A stretch of DNA of 32,452 nucleotides from positions 1 through 32,452 of the forward strand of contig JAFZBT010000036.1 in assembly GCA_017561615.1 (NCBI GenBank), read 5' to 3'. This document shows, piece by piece, positions 1-7,601 of the stretch. The translations under genes were made by a program, and so were the position numbers. This DNA is from Erysipelotrichaceae bacterium (GTDB taxonomy: Bacteria; Bacillota_I; Bacilli_A; Erysipelotrichales; Erysipelotrichaceae). Under the pieces are notes generated by a model that was given only the letters and a program-made list of their open reading frames with translations, made no database searches and was not told the DNA's origin. Position 1 is the stretch's first letter. Each line of letters begins with the position of its first letter.

Positions 1-15
1 CTGATCTTTCATTCC

Positions 16-47
16 GGCCTGCCTCGGCAGGCCTTTTTCTTTTTTTC
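16..47 (+). terminator. Intrinsic terminator of a gene upstream of the window
   Basis: An 8-bp perfect stem (GGCCTGCC / GGCAGGCC, loop TC) is followed by a T-rich run (34-47). It ends a rightward gene lying outside the window and insulates the serine hydrolase promoter. Confidence 0.85.
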
Positions 48-70
48 GACCGATAAAATTAATGTATAAT
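42..70 (+). promoter_or_regulatory. Probable promoter of leader ORF and serine hydrolase
   Basis: A perfect TATAAT lies at 65-70, with a poor T-rich -35 around 42-47. Transcription would begin near 77, so ATG at 69 cannot be the real hydrolase start and the transcript leader must be very short. The -10 is clear; the -35 is weak. Confidence 0.55.
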
Positions 71-81
71 GGAGAAGGTCA

Positions 82-150
82 ATGCAACTGATAAGAAAGG
101 AAAGCAGTCCGATGGGGCTGCACATGTTCACATGGATAAGAAATCATTAA
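82..150 (+). CDS. Possible 22-codon leader peptide ORF
   Basis: A short ORF starts at ATG 82, seven bases after GGAG of the strong ribosome binding site GGAGAAGG (71-78), and stops at TAA 148-150. That stop overlaps an in-frame ATG (150-152) of the serine hydrolase as TAATG, the typical geometry of translational coupling. The peptide begins MQLIRKESS, is basic and contains one Trp; it resembles no family I know. It could be a coupling leader. Alternatively a one-base indel may have put the real hydrolase start out of frame. The SD and the overlap are seen; the function is inferred. Confidence 0.4.
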   Translation: MQLIRKESSPMGLHMFTWIRNH

Positions 151-1505
151 TGGAAAACTTTGCCCGTAAGGCGCATGAAAAGGGCTCCTTCAACGGCGTC
201 TGGCTTTATGTCGAAAACGGCAAGATCGTCTCCAAAGGCGCTTACGGTTTCCGCGATGCTGAGAATAAGCTTCCCATGCAGGAAGACACCATCTTCGAGA
301 TGGCTTCGGTCACCAAGATGTTTACCGCCACGGCGGTCATGCTGCTGGTCAGAGAGGGCAAGCTTAACCTTGACGACGAGTACGTCAGATACTTCCCCGA
401 TTATCCTTACCCGGGCGTTACGGTCCGCCATCTGCTGACTCACACCAGCGGAATGCCCGACGACTTTGAAACGGAAAACTGGGTTTGCCCGGCATGGGAA
501 GACGAACACCGGATCCCACCCTGCAGCGAGATCCTCAGCTTCATCCGGGAAAGCGGCGAAAAAGCCTCCCACGCTCCCGGAGAAACGTTCCGGTATACCG
601 ACATCGGCTACTGCCTGCTTGCCAATCTGGTGGAAAAGCTCTCCGGTGTCAGCTTTGAAGAGTTCCTGAAAAAGAATGTCCTTGAGCCTGCCGGTATGAA
701 GGCTTCCGCCATCTTGCATACACGCAGGGACGGCAGACCTTCCGATTACATTGCCCGTAACATGGTGCTGGAAGCTGACGGCAGCTACGCTCCTTCCGAT
801 GTTTCCGAAGAGAGTGCCCCTTATGTGGTAGGTTCGGACGGCCTCAACGGCTGTGACTATCTGTACACCACCATCTTCGACATGCTGGCCTGGGACAGAG
901 CCCTGAGAGAAGAAAAGGTGCTCACTCATGACGAGCAGATGGAAATGTTCACGCCCGTGAAGCTGAACAGCGGTGAGGAATACATTGATGAAGACGATGA
1001 AGGCTACGGCTTCGGCTGGTGCATTGAAAATGACGATGATCACGGTCTGATCGTCAGCCACTCCGGCGGCATGCCCGGTCTGGAAACCTTTTTCGAACAT
1101 TACGTTGATGAGGACAGAGTGCTTATAATCTTCAGCTGCCGCGATTATCAGGACCTCAGAGCCTTCGGAACCTTCTGGGATGGTTTACGGGCGATTGCCC
1201 GTGATGAAGAACCCGATCCGGTAGTATCCATAGAGGACATTGCTGTAAAGGATCCTGACAAGTCCAAATGGGAAGGATTCTGCGGAAAATACGAGCATCC
1301 TGAAGAAGATGATTTCATCATCGATGAAGTCTATCTGAAAGAAGACGAACTTTATGCCAATGCGCTGATTGACGGTGACGAAACGTCCTTCAGGCTCTAT
1401 CCTCTGTCTGAAAATGAGTTCGGAAGAAAGCGCGGCATGCTGAAGGTGAAGTTCGGCGACGGCTGTTTGATGTTCGACGATTTCACTTTACGTAAACTGA
1501 ATTAG
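150..1505 (+). CDS. Beta-lactamase-fold serine hydrolase (class C / EstB-like)
   Basis: This is a serine beta-lactamase-related protein of the class C penicillin-binding-protein/esterase family. The SxxK motif is visible as ASVTK about 50 residues in, and an HSG triad equivalent (VSHSGG) occurs near residue 310. The usual YxN is replaced by YTD in FRYTDIGY. No signal peptide is present, so a cytosolic esterase or peptidase is more likely than a cell-wall enzyme. The C-terminal ~100 residues form an acidic lipocalin-like extension seen in some relatives. The open frame continues up to ATG 69, but that ATG sits in the -10 box. ATG 132 has only a weak SD, while ATG 150 overlaps the stop of a leader ORF, so 150 was chosen. 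The substrate is unknown. Confidence 0.8.
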   Translation: MENFARKAHEKGSFNGVWLYVENGKIVSKGAYGFRDAENKLPMQEDTIFEMASVTKMFTATAVMLLVREGKLNLDDEYVRYFPDYPYPGVTVRHLLTHTSGMPDDFETENWVCPAWEDEHRIPPCSEILSFIRESGEKASHAPGETFRYTDIGYCLLANLVEKLSGVSFEEFLKKNVLEPAGMKASAILHTRRDGRPSDYIARNMVLEADGSYAPSDVSEESAPYVVGSDGLNGCDYLYTTIFDMLAWDRALREEKVLTHDEQMEMFTPVKLNSGEEYIDEDDEGYGFGWCIENDDDHGLIVSHSGGMPGLETFFEHYVDEDRVLIIFSCRDYQDLRAFGTFWDGLRAIARDEEPDPVVSIEDIAVKDPDKSKWEGFCGKYEHPEEDDFIIDEVYLKEDELYANALIDGDETSFRLYPLSENEFGRKRGMLKVKFGDGCLMFDDFTLRKLN

Positions 1506-1510
1506 GGAAA

Positions 1511-1545
1511 AGAAAATCGATCTGCATGCAGATCGATTTTCTTTT
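1511..1545. terminator. Bidirectional intrinsic terminator
   Basis: A perfect 32-bp palindrome (1511-1542, arms meeting at TGCA|TGCA) has A-rich and T-rich ends, so it can terminate both the rightward hydrolase and the leftward acetyltransferase. It fills the gap between the two convergent genes. Confidence 0.8.
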
Positions 1546-1557
1546 GGCCTTATGCTT

Positions 1558-1998
1558 TCATATCTGCGGCTGTCCACTGCCGTACCAGTAGAATACTGTA
1601 TTATTAGTTGGATGGATCGTTCCGCCCAGTTTCTTATACAGGGCAATGGCCTTTTCGTTATCCTGCTGGGTGATCAGGCAGGTGTAATGGATCTCGTATT
1701 CCTTTGAATACTCCAGCAGCATCTTCATCAGCCGGGTCGCGATGCCCTGACGCTGGAACTGTTCCTGGACTAAGAGATGATAGATCATCATCATGTCTCT
1801 GCCGTTATCCAGCCGCGGCAGAAGGTAAGCCAGCGTATAGCCGGCGACTTCCTGTTCCTGCAGGGCTGCGGCTACCAGTATCTTCCTGTTGTTCAGAATG
1901 TCGGACGCCTTTTCCCGGCTGATCTGCTGATGGCGGAAGGTCTGCGTCAGCCTGATCAGCACGTCCTGATCGTTTTCCTTCAGAAAGCGGAATTCCAT
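1558..1998 (-). CDS. GNAT family N-acetyltransferase
   Basis: A 146-residue single-domain GNAT protein transfers an acetyl group from acetyl-CoA to an unknown small molecule or protein amine. The acetyl-CoA pyrophosphate-binding motif A is visible as QRQGIATRLM (residues ~90), preceded by the beta4 segment MMMIYHLLVQ. The C-terminal motif B region (NEKAIALYKKLGG) is also typical. The length fits the family. The start ATG has AGAGAGG upstream. It is monocistronic, with its own promoter divergent from the glycosyltransferase operon and a shared terminator downstream. The substrate cannot be predicted. Confidence 0.88.
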   Translation of the reverse strand: MEFRFLKENDQDVLIRLTQTFRHQQISREKASDILNNRKILVAAALQEQEVAGYTLAYLLPRLDNGRDMMMIYHLLVQEQFQRQGIATRLMKMLLEYSKEYEIHYTCLITQQDNEKAIALYKKLGGTIHPTNNTVFYWYGSGQPQI

Positions 1999-2023
1999 GA
2001 TGATTACCTCTCTTCTTACTTAA

Positions 2024-2052
2024 ATTATCGGTTATGGCCGGCTTTTTGGCAA
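2024..2052 (-). promoter_or_regulatory. Promoter of the GNAT gene
   Basis: Reading leftward, TTGCCA (2047-2052), a 17-base spacer and GATAAT (2024-2029) precede the ribosome binding site. The -35 overlaps a 12-bp palindrome (2048-2059). Confidence 0.6.
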
Positions 2053-2059
2053 TATTGCC
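2048..2059. repeat. 12-bp palindrome in divergent promoter region
   Basis: GGCAATATTGCC is a perfect inverted repeat over the -35 of the acetyltransferase promoter, flanked on both sides by GCCGGC. It could be an operator for a dimeric regulator; no regulator gene lies alongside. Confidence 0.35.
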
Positions 2060-2100
2060 GGCTTCAGAGGCAATGTAACCGTGTTCATTCCCCCGGCAAG

Positions 2101-2128
2101 TTGTCTTTCGGTGTCAACAATATATAAT
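2101..2128 (+). promoter_or_regulatory. Promoter of the glycosyltransferase operon
   Basis: TTGTCT (2101-2106), a 16-base spacer and TATAAT (2123-2128) end only 15 bases before the start codon, so the transcript leader is little more than the ribosome binding site GGGTGGTGAT. Confidence 0.7.
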
Positions 2129-2143
2129 GAGGGTGGTGATATT

Positions 2144-3517
2144 ATGGAAAAACTTGATGTCTGCCTTATCAACGATTCCTTCCCTCCTCTGATTGACGGC
2201 GTCGCCAATGCGGTGTTCAATTATGCCTCCATCATTCAGAAAGAGCTGGGAAGCGCCGTCGTTGCCACCCCGGAGCTCCCGGGTGTCCAGGACAACTATG
2301 ATTTCCAGGTCCTGCGCTATCCGTCAATCGACACGACCAAGGCGGTCGGTTACCGTACCGGCATTCCCTTTAATCCGCCTTATCTTACGCAGTTTAACGA
2401 ACGCAACATTGACATCATTCACTCCCACTGTCCGATAACCTCAACCTATCTGGCCCGCATATTACGGGAACAGACCAAGAGTCCGATCGTCCTTACCTAC
2501 CATACCAAGTTTGACATCGACATCCGCAAGGCCATCGATTCCAAGCTGCTTCAGGAAGTCGCCATCAATGCCCTCGTCAGCAACATTCAGGGAGTTGACG
2601 AGGTCTGGGCCGTTTCTCACGGCGCCGGGGAAAACCTGAAGTCCCTGGGTTACAAGGGCGACTACATCGTTATGCATAACGGCGTTGACTTCACCAAGGG
2701 CGCCAGCAGCAAGAAAGCCGTGGAGGCCTTCCGCAGCGAGCGCGGCCTCAACGACGGCAAGCCCATCTATCTGTTTGTCGGCCGCATGATGTGGTACAAG
2801 GGCATCAGGATCATCGTCGACGCTCTCAGCGAACTGAAGAAACACGGCATCGGTTTCCACATGCTGTTCATCGGTGACGGCGTCGACCGCCGGGAGATCC
2901 AGCAGTACATTGAAGAGAAGGATCTGACTGCTGAATGCATCTTTACCGGCTCCATTTCCGACCGCAAGCTGCTGAAGACCGCCTTCTCGGCTTCCGATCT
3001 GTTTCTGTTCCCCTCGACCTTCGATACCAACGGCATCGTCGTCAGGGAAGCGGCCGCAGCCGGTCTGGGCAGCGTGCTGATCCGCAACAGCTGCGCCGCC
3101 GAGGATACCCTGGACGGCGTCAACACCATCCAGATCGAAGAAAACGCCGAAAGCCTGGCCAAGATACTGATCCAGGCCGGCAACAATACCGACTATTTCC
3201 ACCGCATCGGCAAAAATGCCCAGAAACAGCTTTACATGTCCTGGAAGGAAGCTGTTGAGCATGCCTATGAACGCTACAAGGTCGTAGTTGAGAAATATGA
3301 ATACCAGCCCCGCAATCCGCTGGATATCTCTGACAGTTTCTTCGGCATGTGGGCTGACATTTCCCAGTCCATCAGCAAGGCCAAGCAGAACCGTCAGGAG
3401 TTCGTCCGCAGGCTGGAAGAGACCGCCAGGGAGATCCGCCGGACAGGTGAGATGATCTCCTACCGCCGCGGCGAGATCAAGGAATACCTTGACGACATGA
3501 TGGACCGCTATCTGTAA
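2144..3517 (+). CDS. GT4 glycosyltransferase, diacylglycerol glycosyltransferase-like
   Basis: A 457-residue GT-B glycosyltransferase of family 4. It resembles 1,2-diacylglycerol 3-glucosyltransferases, which move glucose from a nucleotide sugar to diacylglycerol at the inner membrane face. The N-terminal acceptor domain carries NDSFPPLIDGVANAV and IIHSHCP. The C-terminal donor domain starts near FVGRMMWYKG (~residue 210), with the family's acidic loop at FDTNGIVVREA (~292-303). The last ~60 residues are a charged helical extension beyond the usual ~390. ATG 2144 follows GGGTGGTGAT; the frame is open further upstream but covers the promoter. It is the first gene of an operon with an acyltransferase and a zinc-ribbon membrane protein, which supports a lipid acceptor, but the acceptor is inferred. 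Confidence 0.85.
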   Translation: MEKLDVCLINDSFPPLIDGVANAVFNYASIIQKELGSAVVATPELPGVQDNYDFQVLRYPSIDTTKAVGYRTGIPFNPPYLTQFNERNIDIIHSHCPITSTYLARILREQTKSPIVLTYHTKFDIDIRKAIDSKLLQEVAINALVSNIQGVDEVWAVSHGAGENLKSLGYKGDYIVMHNGVDFTKGASSKKAVEAFRSERGLNDGKPIYLFVGRMMWYKGIRIIVDALSELKKHGIGFHMLFIGDGVDRREIQQYIEEKDLTAECIFTGSISDRKLLKTAFSASDLFLFPSTFDTNGIVVREAAAAGLGSVLIRNSCAAEDTLDGVNTIQIEENAESLAKILIQAGNNTDYFHRIGKNAQKQLYMSWKEAVEHAYERYKVVVEKYEYQPRNPLDISDSFFGMWADISQSISKAKQNRQEFVRRLEETAREIRRTGEMISYRRGEIKEYLDDMMDRYL

Positions 3518-3524
3518 GAGGTCA

Positions 3525-3533
3525 TGCTATAAT
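3525..3533 (+). promoter_or_regulatory. Extended -10 promoter inside operon
   Basis: TGCTATAAT is an extended -10 element in the 33-base gap between the glycosyltransferase and the acyltransferase. No good -35 is seen. It may give extra transcription of the last two genes. Confidence 0.45.
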
Positions 3534-3550
3534 CTTATCGAGGTGAATCA

Positions 3551-4822
3551 ATGCCTAACTGGTTCAAGCTGGATAATGCTGCTCAGATCTACCCGCCGGT
3601 CCTTAACAGCCAGTGGGCAGCCATGTTCAGGCTTTCCGCCGACCTGACCGAAGATGTCGATCCGGAGATCCTGAAGCAGGCCCAGGAAAGAGTGCTGAAG
3701 AGAATGCCTTCCTTTGCCACGACCCTGCGTTATGGCCTTTTCTGGTTCTATCTGGAGCACATTGACGGCCAGCCGCCGATCAGTGAAGACATCAACAATC
3801 CCCTGCAGAGAATCAACTTCCGCAAGAACAACCGCTTCATGTACCGGCTGCTGTATTACCGCAACCGCATCGCCGTGGAGTTCTTCCATTCCCTGACCGA
3901 CGGCACCGGAGGCATGACCTTCCTGATGACGCTGATCAGCGAATACCTGCATATCAGATACGGAGACAGGGTACAGCCGGGGAAATACATTCTCAGCTGC
4001 GATGAGGAACCGGTGGCGGAAGAATATGAGGACGCCTTCAGGCGTTACTTCCGGGAAAAGACCATCGGCATCAGCGAAAAGAAGTCCTATCAGTACTGGC
4101 ATACCCGCACTGACTTCAATAAGACAATGATAATCTCCGGCAGCGTCGATTCCGAAAAGCTCCGGGAGATCGCCCATGGCTTTGACGTCCCTGTCGGCAC
4201 CTTCTGCGCTGCCCTGCTGCTGTATTCCGCTCTGCAGCTACAGAAGATGGACCGCCGCAGCCGCCAGAGGAAAAGAATGGTAAAGATCTCCGTTCCGGTC
4301 AACCTGCGCCGTTTCTTCCCCAGCAGAACCCTGCGGAACTTCTCCGCCTTCGTCAATCCCGGCCTTTACGGCTCCCTGGGGGACTACAGCCTGAAGGAAG
4401 TCGTTGACTTCACCAAAAACTACCTGGGCATCTATGTCACGGAAAAACAGCAGCTGGCCAAGTTTTCCTTCAATGTTGCCGCTGAGCGCCATCCGCTGCT
4501 GCGCATAACGCCGCTGTTTCTGAAGATACCGGCTCTGTTCATCGCCTACTTTACGGCCGGCGACCTGCTGTACTGTTCTACCATTTCCAACCTTGGCAAC
4601 ATAACTCTGCCTGAAGAGATAGGCAGCCGGATAAAGCGTCTGGACTTCATGCTCGGGCGGGCCTTCCTGGGCCGCTCGATGCTGGGATGCATCAGCTATA
4701 ACGGCCGTTGCGTCTTCAACTTCACCCGGAACATCCGCCAGACCGAACTGGAGAGAGTCTTCTTCTCCACTCTGGTTGAACTGGGTGCCGAAGTATTCAT
4801 CGAAAGCAACGGGAGGGATTAG
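3551..4822 (+). CDS. Condensation/WES-type acyltransferase (alcohol acetyltransferase-like)
   Basis: A 423-residue member of the CoA-dependent acyltransferase superfamily (condensation domain, wax-ester synthase, alcohol acetyltransferase). The catalytic HxxxDG motif is present as HSLTDG, with His113, Asp117 and Gly118. A second-half core around SVPVNLRRFFP and the C-terminal strand region SYNGRCVFNF fit the two-lobed CAT-like fold. There are no carrier-protein or adenylation domains, so it is not a peptide synthetase. It starts at ATG after GAGGTGA and is followed at two bases' distance by the zinc-ribbon membrane gene, implying translational coupling. With a glycosyltransferase before it, it may acylate a glycolipid or another envelope component. 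The acyl donor and acceptor are unknown. Confidence 0.8.
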   Translation: MPNWFKLDNAAQIYPPVLNSQWAAMFRLSADLTEDVDPEILKQAQERVLKRMPSFATTLRYGLFWFYLEHIDGQPPISEDINNPLQRINFRKNNRFMYRLLYYRNRIAVEFFHSLTDGTGGMTFLMTLISEYLHIRYGDRVQPGKYILSCDEEPVAEEYEDAFRRYFREKTIGISEKKSYQYWHTRTDFNKTMIISGSVDSEKLREIAHGFDVPVGTFCAALLLYSALQLQKMDRRSRQRKRMVKISVPVNLRRFFPSRTLRNFSAFVNPGLYGSLGDYSLKEVVDFTKNYLGIYVTEKQQLAKFSFNVAAERHPLLRITPLFLKIPALFIAYFTAGDLLYCSTISNLGNITLPEEIGSRIKRLDFMLGRAFLGRSMLGCISYNGRCVFNFTRNIRQTELERVFFSTLVELGAEVFIESNGRD

Positions 4823-4824
4823 TC

Positions 4825-5526
4825 ATGTCATACTGCGTACACTGTGGGGTCAAGTTGGCCTCCTACGAAACCGTCTGTCCGCTCTGCGGCACGCCGGTTA
4901 GTGATCCTAACGGAACTGAGCAGACCGATCTGCCCCGTTTTGAGGACTATCTGGAGACCACCGACCGTAAGATCAACCGTCATTTCCTGTTCTCCCTGAT
5001 CACCGGACTGTGCCTGATTCCCTTCCTTATCACCGCCATCGTCGACTTCTGTCTGAACCATTCACTCAGCTGGTCGTTGCTGGTGCTGGGCGGGGAAATC
5101 GTGCTGTGGGTCTTCATTCTCGTTCCCTTCCGCTTCAGTTTCTCCCGTCCCTCTGTCTGCATCATCTTTGATACTCTGGCCGTAGCGCTGTACGTGCTGC
5201 TGATCAACCTGGTGTTCAGAATGAAATGGTTCCTTCCCCTGGGACTGCCGCTGACCCTGCTGTCGGGAGCGCTGCTCTACGTCATCGTCCGCATACTGAT
5301 CGAAGGCGAATACCGCAAGCTCATGACCTTCGGATCTCTCAGCTTTGCCCTTTCCGTCTTCCTGTTTCTGATCAACATCTTCATTACCCATTATCTGACC
5401 GGGAAGTTCCGGGCAACCTGGGCCTACTGGCCTTCCGTTCCCCTGCTTACGGTCGGTGTTGCCTCCATGCTGTTCTCCCGCAGCCGCCGGATATCCTCCT
5501 GGCTGCAGAAGAAACTGTTCATCTGA
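4825..5526 (+). CDS. Zinc-ribbon polytopic membrane protein (DUF6320-like)
   Basis: A 233-residue protein with an N-terminal zinc ribbon (CVHCG...CPLCG, Cys4/7/18/21) and about six hydrophobic segments between residues ~53 and 215. It resembles the DUF6320 proteins that often follow acyltransferases of the preceding type in Firmicutes; that association is from memory and unverified. It starts at ATG after GGGAGGG that overlaps the end of the acyltransferase gene, so the two are probably coupled. A membrane anchor or partner for the acyltransferase is a reasonable inference. No catalytic motif is seen. Confidence 0.75.
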   Translation: MSYCVHCGVKLASYETVCPLCGTPVSDPNGTEQTDLPRFEDYLETTDRKINRHFLFSLITGLCLIPFLITAIVDFCLNHSLSWSLLVLGGEIVLWVFILVPFRFSFSRPSVCIIFDTLAVALYVLLINLVFRMKWFLPLGLPLTLLSGALLYVIVRILIEGEYRKLMTFGSLSFALSVFLFLINIFITHYLTGKFRATWAYWPSVPLLTVGVASMLFSRSRRISSWLQKKLFI

Positions 5527-5537
5527 ACTGCTTGGAA

Positions 5538-5578
5538 AAGAAGGCTGCTCTTCAAGGAGCAGCCTTCTTTGTTTTTTT
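5538..5578 (+). terminator. Terminator of the glycosyltransferase-acyltransferase operon
   Basis: A 13-bp stem (AAGAAGGCTGCTC with its complement), a 6-base loop and TTTTTTT at 5572-5578. The T run reaches the stop codon of the convergent LtaS-like gene. The A-rich left arm may also serve the opposite strand. Confidence 0.9.
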
Positions 5579-7601
5579 ATTCTTCCGTATTCAGCGGATA
5601 CTTGGGGGTACCATCGCTGTTGAAGACGTATTTGTAGTAGTCCTGATCCAGCACGGCCAGGGAATACTTCTTCATGCTCTCAACCTTGCCGTTGATCATC
5701 TTGACATAGGCATCGATCTCTTCCTGGCTCATCGTGCACTCGTCCGAAGGGACGAACTTCTTGGAGACGGTGTAATAGGTTCCCTGCCTGGTCTTCCAGT
5801 TCCAGGAACCGCCCTGAGCCGTCCGGGTATTGATGATGCAGATGTTCTCCTTGCTGGAGAGGATGTCGGTGCCGGTGAAGAAGCGGGAATCGTAGGTCAG
5901 ACCGAACAGGTTGGCCAGCGTCGGCGCGATGTCGTAGCTGGTGCACGGTTCATCGCAGACTACCGGTTTCTCCATCGAGGCGCACCAGCACAGGAAGTAG
6001 TTGCGGTAGACTTCGAAATTGGCTCTGATGTTCTTTTCTTCCAGACCGTACAGTTCCGCCAGCGGTTCATCGGGCAGGCCGTAGGGATAGTGGTCGCAGC
6101 ACAGGGCAATGACCGTATCCTGCAGCTTGCCGGCCTTTTCCAGTTCTTCCATCAGATAACCCAGCATCTTATCCACCTCGATCTGCGTGGAGATGTAGCC
6201 CTTGACCAGGTCGCTGTTAGGCAGGCTGGCGACCTTGTCTTTGTTCCGGCGGGCCATGGCGTTGCCCTTGAAGGTGTAGTTGGTATGACCGGAGATCGTC
6301 ATGTAATAGACATGGAACGGAGTCGGACAGCTGATGTAGTCCTTGACGGTGGCGACCGCCATCTCGTAGTCTGACTGCGGCCAGGTACTGTGTTCCAGCT
6401 TCATGCCGTTATCCGTCGCAATGTATCTCTTGTAGCCCATGGCCGGATAGGCCAAATTGCGGCTGTAGTAGGTCGAAACGCCATCATGATAGGCGAAATT
6501 GGTGTAACCGCCTCTTAAAAAGAGGTTGCCCAGGGAAGTATACATCATCTTGCCTTCGCTGTTGGGAAGGCAGGAGGCGTTGGTGTAGAAGTTGCCGGTG
6601 ATGTTGGAATACTCGCCGGTCGCCGTGCTTCCGCCCCACTGGGAGTCATAGAAGTTAGTGAACTGGAAGCCTTCGCTGTACATCCGGTAGAAGTTCGGCG
6701 TCAGCTCCTTGCTGACAGCCCGGTAGGAGAAGCCTTCCAGGGTCAGGAAGATGAGGTTCTTGCCGGCAAACATGCCGGTATATTCATTCTGCTCGCTGGC
6801 CGTTACGGAAGCGAAGTACTGGTGCATGTTCCTGATCGTATTGTTGGATGTGCTGGCGATCATCTTCTCAAAGTCGATGCCAAGAGCGTTCTTGAAGATG
6901 ACCTTGTCCTGATTCACCTGAACGTCAGGGATCGACAGCGATGAAGTACTGTCACCGGAATAAGGGTTATCGGAATAGCTGTTCTGGTAACCGGTAACGA
7001 CCTGTAAGAGGTCGATGGTGCTGCCGCTTAAAGCGCCGAAGCGCAGGTAGGTGCTGGTCGCATCGTCCTGCGTCCTTCTGAACGTCTTGAGGCTTTCGGC
7101 GTCGTACAGAATGTTCGTGACCAGAATTGCCAGAGCCAAAAGACCGCAGGTCAGCTGAATGATGAACGGCTTGACTTTGAACTTCAGGTCCGCCTTACGG
7201 AAGAAAACCAGATAGATGACCAGCGGCAGAAGCAGAGCCAGGATCATGTAACGGCAATCCCAGATGCCCGCCAGCGCTTCCCGCCAGAAGGCGGTGACAT
7301 CGCCGGCCAGGCCGATGGTGTTCCACATGAAGAAGGTGCGGAAGATGTTGTAGTAGACCATGATGGCGGCGAAGATGATCATCAGAATGATCAGGATCAG
7401 CGTCATGATTACCTTCTGTCCTCTGCCCCTGAACAGGGAAACGACACAGGAAAGCAGGCAGCCCAGGAAAATGCTGCTGAGCAGATAATTCAGGATCGTC
7501 TTATCGAGCGTGAAGCCGAAGATGAACAGATGGAAGATGACTTCCAGCATGAAGATCAATAACGGCAACAGGAAATACTTGACGGCCTTACCTCTGATCA
7601 T
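5577..7601 (-). CDS. LTA synthase (LtaS) family sulfatase-fold membrane enzyme
   Basis: A 674-residue protein with about five N-terminal transmembrane helices (to ~residue 163) and an extracellular alkaline-phosphatase/sulfatase-fold domain, as in LtaS. LtaS transfers glycerol phosphate from phosphatidylglycerol to a glycolipid or growing teichoic chain, releasing diacylglycerol. Glu289 in LIFLTLEGFS matches the first Mn ligand. Thr326 in GGSTATGEY is the likely nucleophile, and CCDHYPYG supplies the Asp-His metal pair. The active-site spacing is usual, but the sequence is a divergent subfamily, so another phosphoglycerol or phosphoethanolamine transferase is possible. The start overlaps the stop of the preceding lipoprotein gene as ATGA. 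A nearby diacylglycerol-kinase-like gene would suit recycling of the by-product. Confidence 0.85.
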   Translation of the reverse strand: MIRGKAVKYFLLPLLIFMLEVIFHLFIFGFTLDKTILNYLLSSIFLGCLLSCVVSLFRGRGQKVIMTLILIILMIIFAAIMVYYNIFRTFFMWNTIGLAGDVTAFWREALAGIWDCRYMILALLLPLVIYLVFFRKADLKFKVKPFIIQLTCGLLALAILVTNILYDAESLKTFRRTQDDATSTYLRFGALSGSTIDLLQVVTGYQNSYSDNPYSGDSTSSLSIPDVQVNQDKVIFKNALGIDFEKMIASTSNNTIRNMHQYFASVTASEQNEYTGMFAGKNLIFLTLEGFSYRAVSKELTPNFYRMYSEGFQFTNFYDSQWGGSTATGEYSNITGNFYTNASCLPNSEGKMMYTSLGNLFLRGGYTNFAYHDGVSTYYSRNLAYPAMGYKRYIATDNGMKLEHSTWPQSDYEMAVATVKDYISCPTPFHVYYMTISGHTNYTFKGNAMARRNKDKVASLPNSDLVKGYISTQIEVDKMLGYLMEELEKAGKLQDTVIALCCDHYPYGLPDEPLAELYGLEEKNIRANFEVYRNYFLCWCASMEKPVVCDEPCTSYDIAPTLANLFGLTYDSRFFTGTDILSSKENICIINTRTAQGGSWNWKTRQGTYYTVSKKFVPSDECTMSQEEIDAYVKMINGKVESMKKYSLAVLDQDYYKYVFNSDGTPKYPLNTEE

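Noticed and set aside
147..1100. Long open frame on the minus strand opposite the serine hydrolase
   Set aside because: It runs fully antisense to a motif-bearing gene, has no ribosome binding site and has composition typical of a shadow frame.
3551..4822. Non-ribosomal peptide synthesis cluster, suggested by the condensation-type HxxxDG motif
   Set aside because: No adenylation, carrier or thioesterase domains are present, and the gene is a single-domain enzyme in a lipid-type context.
5226..6374. 382-codon open frame on the plus strand crossing the terminator and antisense to the LtaS-like gene
   Set aside because: It spans two real convergent genes and a strong terminator and resembles no protein family.
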